Below, in pieces: positions 59,409 through 64,000 of a stretch of DNA of 64,000 bases (positions are counted from its first letter, which is position 1; each line of letters opens with the position of its first letter). Origin of the DNA: Micractinium sp. NFX-FRZ (Eukaryota; Chlorophyta; Trebouxiophyceae; Chlorellales; Chlorellaceae); NCBI GenBank assembly GCA_029339195.1, contig JAPTJF010000014.1, positions 186,001-250,000 of the forward strand, written 5' to 3'. A program made the translations under genes and the position numbers. The notes under the pieces were generated by a model. It did no database searches. It was not told the origin of the DNA and was given only the letters and a program-made list of their open reading frames with translations.

Positions 59409-59508
59409 CTTGTCTGTGAGTGTATTGTGAGGAGAAGACACGGCACGGCAGGGCCCAGAACGACTGCTGGAGGCCAGGCAACTAAGTGGCAATTAGCTAG
59501 TTTCCCCC

Positions 59509-59547
59509 CCCTACAAATAGAAAACTACCCCTTCTACGTGCGCATCG
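59509..59547 (-). repeat. Right terminal inverted repeat
   Basis: Read on the minus strand it starts CGATGCGCAC, then GTAGAAGGGGTAGTTTTC and TATTTGTAGG. It pairs with 52667-52705. Confidence 0.7.
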
Positions 59548-59948
59548 AGACGCGGGGCCCTGTTGCCAGACCAGGCTCACGGCGCGTCTCAACATGCACG
59601 GCTGCGGGTGCGATGCAGGCAGGCCGACGGACCAGCCGGCCAGCTGCCCGAGAGGGAGGCGGGCAGGCACCCCCCTCACCTTCCTCACTCAGTTGCAGGG
59701 GAGTGCCCAGGGCGCCTTCCCAATGACGTGTGGGTTGCGTCGGGAACACGGGCCCCTGACATGCTCACGCGTGCAGTCGGACGGGATGTGGGAGGCCAAT
59801 CCATGGTTCTCTACCACAATCCCTCGCGGGTTCTGGGCGACGGCTGGGTACCGCAGCATTTATTGTAGTAAGTACCGGCTCTGCACCGATTTCATGCACT
59901 CTTCACATAATTTGCGCTTGTTGCACTACTTCTCCTCGCCACACCAAA
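59548..59948. other. Promoter region of GH20 copy 2
   Basis: Spacer between the transposon end and the second hexosaminidase. It must hold that gene's promoter unless the transposon displaced it. Nothing else was recognised. Confidence 0.5.
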
Positions 59949-62900
59949 ATGGAGCGAGCGCCTCACGCGGCCCTGGCCGCAGTGCCCCTCCTCCTGCTGA
60001 TGTTGCTGGGCGGCACACCGGCCGCCCGCGCCCTGTGGCCGCTCCCAGAGTCTGCCGCCCCCGGCAGCAGCGTGCTCTGCCTAGCGCGCGAGCTGTCGTG
60101 GCAGGCCGACCTAGGGAGCGATGTGCTGGCTGCTGCGTTCCAGAGGTGCGAGGAAGGGGCGCGGGTGCAGGCCGCCGCCAGCTCTGCCTGCCGCAACGGG
60201 GGTGTTGCACAACCTGCGGGTGGATTGTAGCCCGCCAGGCACTAGCATGCACACAAAGGCCTAGCATACAAACGGCCTCTGTCCGCGAGATTCGCTGCCC
60301 TGCTTCAAGAAACCGCGTCCTGGACGTTTCCCCCTGGCAAGCCCGAAGCCGTGCGCCCAGTCAGACCCACCTGCCGTGCTCCCGCGTCTCCCCAGCTTGC
60401 CTGCCCCCTGCTTGCCACACCAACCCCTCACCGTCTGCTTGCCACTCTGTCTTAATTCCTCATTTGCTCCGCAGGTACCCTGCCATCTTTGCTGCCATAC
60501 CGGTGGGCATTGGCCTCTCAGATGGTCCCTCAGCACAGAGCCTGTGGAGGGCTGCCGTGGCCGCCATGGCTGGCCCTGGGACCGGCTGCTCCCAGCTGGT
60601 GGAGAGGGTGGAGGTTGCGGTTGCCTCTCCAGACCAGAGCCTCGACCTAGACACACCCGAGGACTACACTTTGGTGGTGGCAGCCCCTGTCATCCGCATC
60701 CAAGCGGGCTCGGTGAGGCGGGGAGATCAAGGGGCAGGAGAGGGAGGTGAGGAGGCACAAACAGGGGCGAGCCAAGGTCCGGGCATTGGGTTGCAGATGC
60801 AAGCCCCCCCGCCCTGCCATTCCCGCCAACATTCCTGCATCGCACTCACCTGCACACACGCAGGTGTATGGCGCGCTGCGTGGCATGGAGACGCTGGCCC
60901 AGCTGGTGGGGCGGCAAGAGGCGGACGCCGCGGTGCCGCCGGGGGCAGTTTGGCCGGGTGGGTCCCACGTGCGGAGAGCATTGAGCGCATGCCACAGTCA
61001 GGCACAGTGGTGTGCACACTTCCACGGGCCGCTTTGCTTGCATCCTGCTCCACCAGGTATTGCAGCATCCAAGCCACGAGCATCCTGTTGTGCGTGCACG
61101 CCCCGCTGACGCGCAACTCTCCCTGCCTTCGGTCGTGCTGTTCCCGCCCTGCTGCTGCTGCTGCAGCCAAGGAGCCGGGCGGCGCCGGCTCCGTGCTGCT
61201 GGTGGGAGAGACGACCATCAAGGATGCCCCCCACTTCCTCCACAGGTCAGCGCTTTGCCCTGGGGCCTGCCCACATGCTTCCGAGCGCTTGGCACGGCCT
61301 GCACAGAGGGCGGCAGGGGGTGCCTGCTTGAGCGCCGTACTGCCTGCTGAGCTGGCTTGCTGAGCTGGCCGAGCCCGCCTGGCTGTAGAGAAAAGCATAT
61401 GTTTGTGCACTGCCACTCGCCTCCAACTGCCCCAACCCACACTCCCCTCCCTCCCTGGGCTGCAGGGGCCTCATGCTGGACACCGCCCGCGCCTTTGTGC
61501 CCGTGCCAGTGCTCAAGGTGGGCCGGGCAGGCGTGCACGAGGCAAGCATGGCACAGGTGCCGTCCCCTTGAAATGTGTGCATCAGCTGCCCCCGAATGTG
61601 GCCGCCAGAACCCAACTTGTGTATGTTCCTGCCCACCCTGCTGTGCCTGCTGTGCCTGCTGTGCAGACCCACCTGGATGCCATGGAGATGGTCAAACTCA
61701 ACGTGTGAGCCTGGTCAACTCCCAGGGCAGGCTGCAACGGGCTCTGCTCTGCTGGCCAACCTTGCCAGAGGAGCTGTGGTCTTGAGTGTTGCTCTGCCTG
61801 CAGCACTCCTTCCACTGGCAACACCATTATAGCGACTTTACCAGTGCGCTTGCAACATCTCCCGGTTCTTGCTGGTCCACGGTTCGCCCACCGCCCAACC
61901 CTTCTTCGTATTCCACTGGCACCTCACTGAGATTTCCCTCCCCCATACCTTCCTCGCAGCTTCCACTGGCACCTCACCGACGACGAGTCCTTCCCCTGGC
62001 TGAGCGAGCAGTACCCGCAGCTTGCGGAGAAGGGTGCCTTCTCGCCTTCCCAGGTCTACACCGCCGCCGACATACGGGAGGTGGTGGAGCATGCCCGCCT
62101 GAGGGGCATCCGAGTCATACTGGAGCTGGACACACCTGGTGAGCGAGCAGGCCCACTTTTAAACACCGAAAGCATGAAAAAACAGTCAGTCAAACTGCAT
62201 GCTTGAGCTCCTGCGAGGCAGGCTCTTAGCTTGCAGCATAGGGCCCCTGGCGAGGGTGCAGCGCATGGATGGTGCGTGCTCTGTGGGAACTCCAGCCTTG
62301 ATGGCAACTGCGGCGGCTGTAGCTTAGAGCCTTCCTGCACTGCCGGCTCCTGTGTGCCGCACACAAGTGCCTCTCTCCCACTTCTGCGAGGCTGAACGCT
62401 GACTGCTGCCGCTGTCGCTGGTCCTGCATGCAGCCCACACCAAGAGCTGGGGCAAGAGCATGCCCCAGCTGCTCACCGAGTGCTACTTCCGGGGCAGGAA
62501 GACGAAGAGGCTCGGTCCACTCAACCCCATCCGCAACGAAACGTGGGTGCCCCCCACCACCACATGCCCGCATGCCAGCCTGGCCCTTTAACACCCACGT
62601 GCGCTTCACAGCCGTGCCGCTGCAACTCCCTCTGCCTGCTCCCCTTGCAACTTCCCGCTGCATCCCTCTGTGCCTGCAGCTACGAGGTGGTGGGCCGCCT
62701 GCTTCAGGAGCTGGCCACCCTCTCCCCTGATCCCTTGCTCCATCTTGGCGGAGATGAGGTCGACCACACCTGCTGGGTGGTGAGTGGGGAGTGAGCAGGG
62801 TGGTTGCCCTGCTGCTGCTTTGTGGCTGCCTCACCCGGCATGCAAGAACCACCGCCCGTGCAGCTCGCGCTGCTGCCGGCCCCTGCATGCATCCCGGCGG

Positions 62901-64000
62901 CGTGCTTGCTGCCACGATCGTACGTGATGTGCAAAGCGCCGAGCATCCGATTTGTACGGATCGAGTCGAAGGGTCCATTCTGCCCTTGGACCCTGCCTGC
63001 AGAGCAACCCGGAGATCAACTCATTCATGGATGCCGTGGGTTTTGGCGAGGACTATGCCAGGCTGGAGGGGTACTGGATGGACCAGGTGAGCTGCCATGG
63101 TACTGCAGCATGCTGCCGGAAGATGGGTGACGCATGTAGGAGGCGCGGCGTACATGCCGTGCTGTGCTTGGGCGGAGTCGAAGGGGCCGGGGAAGGTGTG
63201 CGTGCTGGCCATGCTGTGCTGTGTGCGCTGGGCCGCCCTTGCGCTGTGGGCCTGCCGCCATGCCCTACCATGCCTCTTGGTGGAAAGCAGTGCAGACCAG
63301 GCCAGGCGCCCTCGTCGCCTCCCCCCCTCCTTCCCCTTTTCGGCGTGCAGAAAGTGGCGATGGCATCAGAGGCCAACAAGACCGGCATTGTGTGGCAGGA
63401 GGCCTTTGACCACGGCGTCCTGCCACCACCTGCCACCTGGATCCACGTGTGGAAGTTCGAGACAGAGACGGGCAAGCCATGGACCGAGAAGCTGCGGGTG
63501 GGTGCGGTGCTCTGCTCTGCGCCTTGACTTCCCCCAGCCTGCGCGCCTACGCCGCACTGCATCGCAGCACTGTCTTGCTCGACACAAGTGTGCTGAACCT
63601 GCCAGCCAGGCGCAGCAGGCCCTCGCACTGACCATCGGACCGCCCCCGCCCCACATGGTGCACGCCCCCTTGTAGGAAGTTACCGCCACGGGGCACGCCG
63701 CCCTCCTCTCCAGCCCCTGGTACCTCCTGGACGACTGCTCCAAATCTGACGTGAGCGACACCTGGCAGCAGCACGCGGCTTGGTTTCCTAACAGGTTCCT
63801 GTTGGCTCGCCCACCTCCCGCCAGCGATGCCTGCGCTGCCTCGTGCTGTGCTGCCAATGCACCCGCCCCGAGGAGCCGCCATCACCTGCAGCACCCGTAC
63901 CTCTTGTGTTCGAGTCGAAACTCTTCCCTCCTCTACGCCCAATCCTCTACGCCCAATCCTGGCACAGGACTGGAGGGAGCACTTCGAGGCCGAGCCCCTG
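59949..64000 (+). CDS. GH20 beta-N-acetylhexosaminidase, copy 2 (cut by window end)
   Basis: Paralogue of the gene at 46909-52051 with the same exon layout. A signal peptide ([19 protein letters not shown]) precedes LWPLPES and [10 protein letters not shown], shared with copy 1. GH20 marks are [49 protein letters not shown], the catalytic pair in [12 protein letters not shown] (about 62740-62775) and [11 protein letters not shown]. The usual Gly of TPGHT is Ala here, set at the exon junction. The last visible exon starts at 63968 ([11 protein letters not shown]) and runs off the window, so about 80 C-terminal residues are missing. All introns seen use GT donors. Confidence 0.95.
61911..61980 (+). 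repeat. Exon-start copy, GH20 copy 2
   Basis: TTCCACTGGCACCTCAC, the start of the exon encoding FHWHLTDD (from about 61961), also occurs at 61911-61930, 50 bp upstream in the intron. The copy is preceded by TCGTA where the true site has TCGCAGC, so its AG is lost. Confidence 0.92.

Larger units (their letters stand above)
52667..59547 (-). mobile_element. DNA transposon with TIRs and DDE-type transposase
   Basis: The ends at 52667-52705 and 59509-59547 are imperfect inverted repeats of about 40 bp. The outer ten bases, CGATGCGCAC on the left and GTGCGCATCG on the right, match exactly as reverse complements; inward, AGGGG and an A/T-rich block ending TAGGG also pair. The element carries one transposase gene on the minus strand, starting about 100 bp inside the right end. 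No clear target-site duplication was found, and homology may extend a little outwards. It sits between two GH20 paralogues. The family is not assigned. Confidence 0.75.

Overview
This window looks like nuclear DNA of a unicellular green alga, most likely a trebouxiophyte of the Chlorella type. The reasons are the high GC content, very intron-dense genes with short exons and GT..(C)TGCAG introns, TGTAA poly(A) signals, a pherophorin-style SPPPP-rich extracellular protein and plant-type housekeeping genes. It is not prokaryotic: no gene here is a single uninterrupted reading frame. The species assignment is inference; the exon models were worked out by joining splice phases by hand.

Layout from left to right. 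SMC3, the cohesin ATPase, runs on the minus strand (966-13785). It shares a 259-bp divergent promoter with a metallo-beta-lactamase-fold gene on the plus strand (14045-16537). Then come four more plus-strand genes: a small secreted protein of unknown function (17101-18617), a wall-type glycoprotein with two related globular halves around a proline rod (19986-24882), an alpha/beta hydrolase with a plastid-like leader (25647-28234) and a P/U-type cyclin (29618-31038). A large minus-strand SulP (SLC26) transporter fused to STAS and cyclic-nucleotide-binding-like domains follows (32292-43072). It shares a 304-bp divergent promoter with the Fe-S assembly WD40 gene CIAO1/CIA1 (43377-46023).

The right end carries two paralogous secreted GH20 beta-hexosaminidases in the same orientation (46909-52051, and 59949 to past the window end). 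Between them lies a roughly 6.9-kb DNA transposon (about 52667-59547) with imperfect terminal inverted repeats and a multi-exon DDE-type transposase. The transposase gene contains a 100-N assembly gap inside a tandem repeat and an apparent frameshift.

The genes do not form one pathway. The extracellular set (HRGP, secreted orphan, two hexosaminidases) fits cell-wall building and glucosamine-polymer turnover; SMC3 and the cyclin belong to the cell cycle; CIAO1 and SulP are housekeeping and transport.

The most unusual signal is not a gene. In at least 14 introns of eight unrelated genes, the intron holds one to four imperfect extra copies of the neighbouring exon edge together with its splice site, offset by about 36-135 bp. 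Some copies keep the AG or GT dinucleotide and others have lost it. This looks like recurrent short tandem duplication across exon-intron junctions. It could feed alternative splice sites, intron growth or intron gain, and I know of no named element that explains it.
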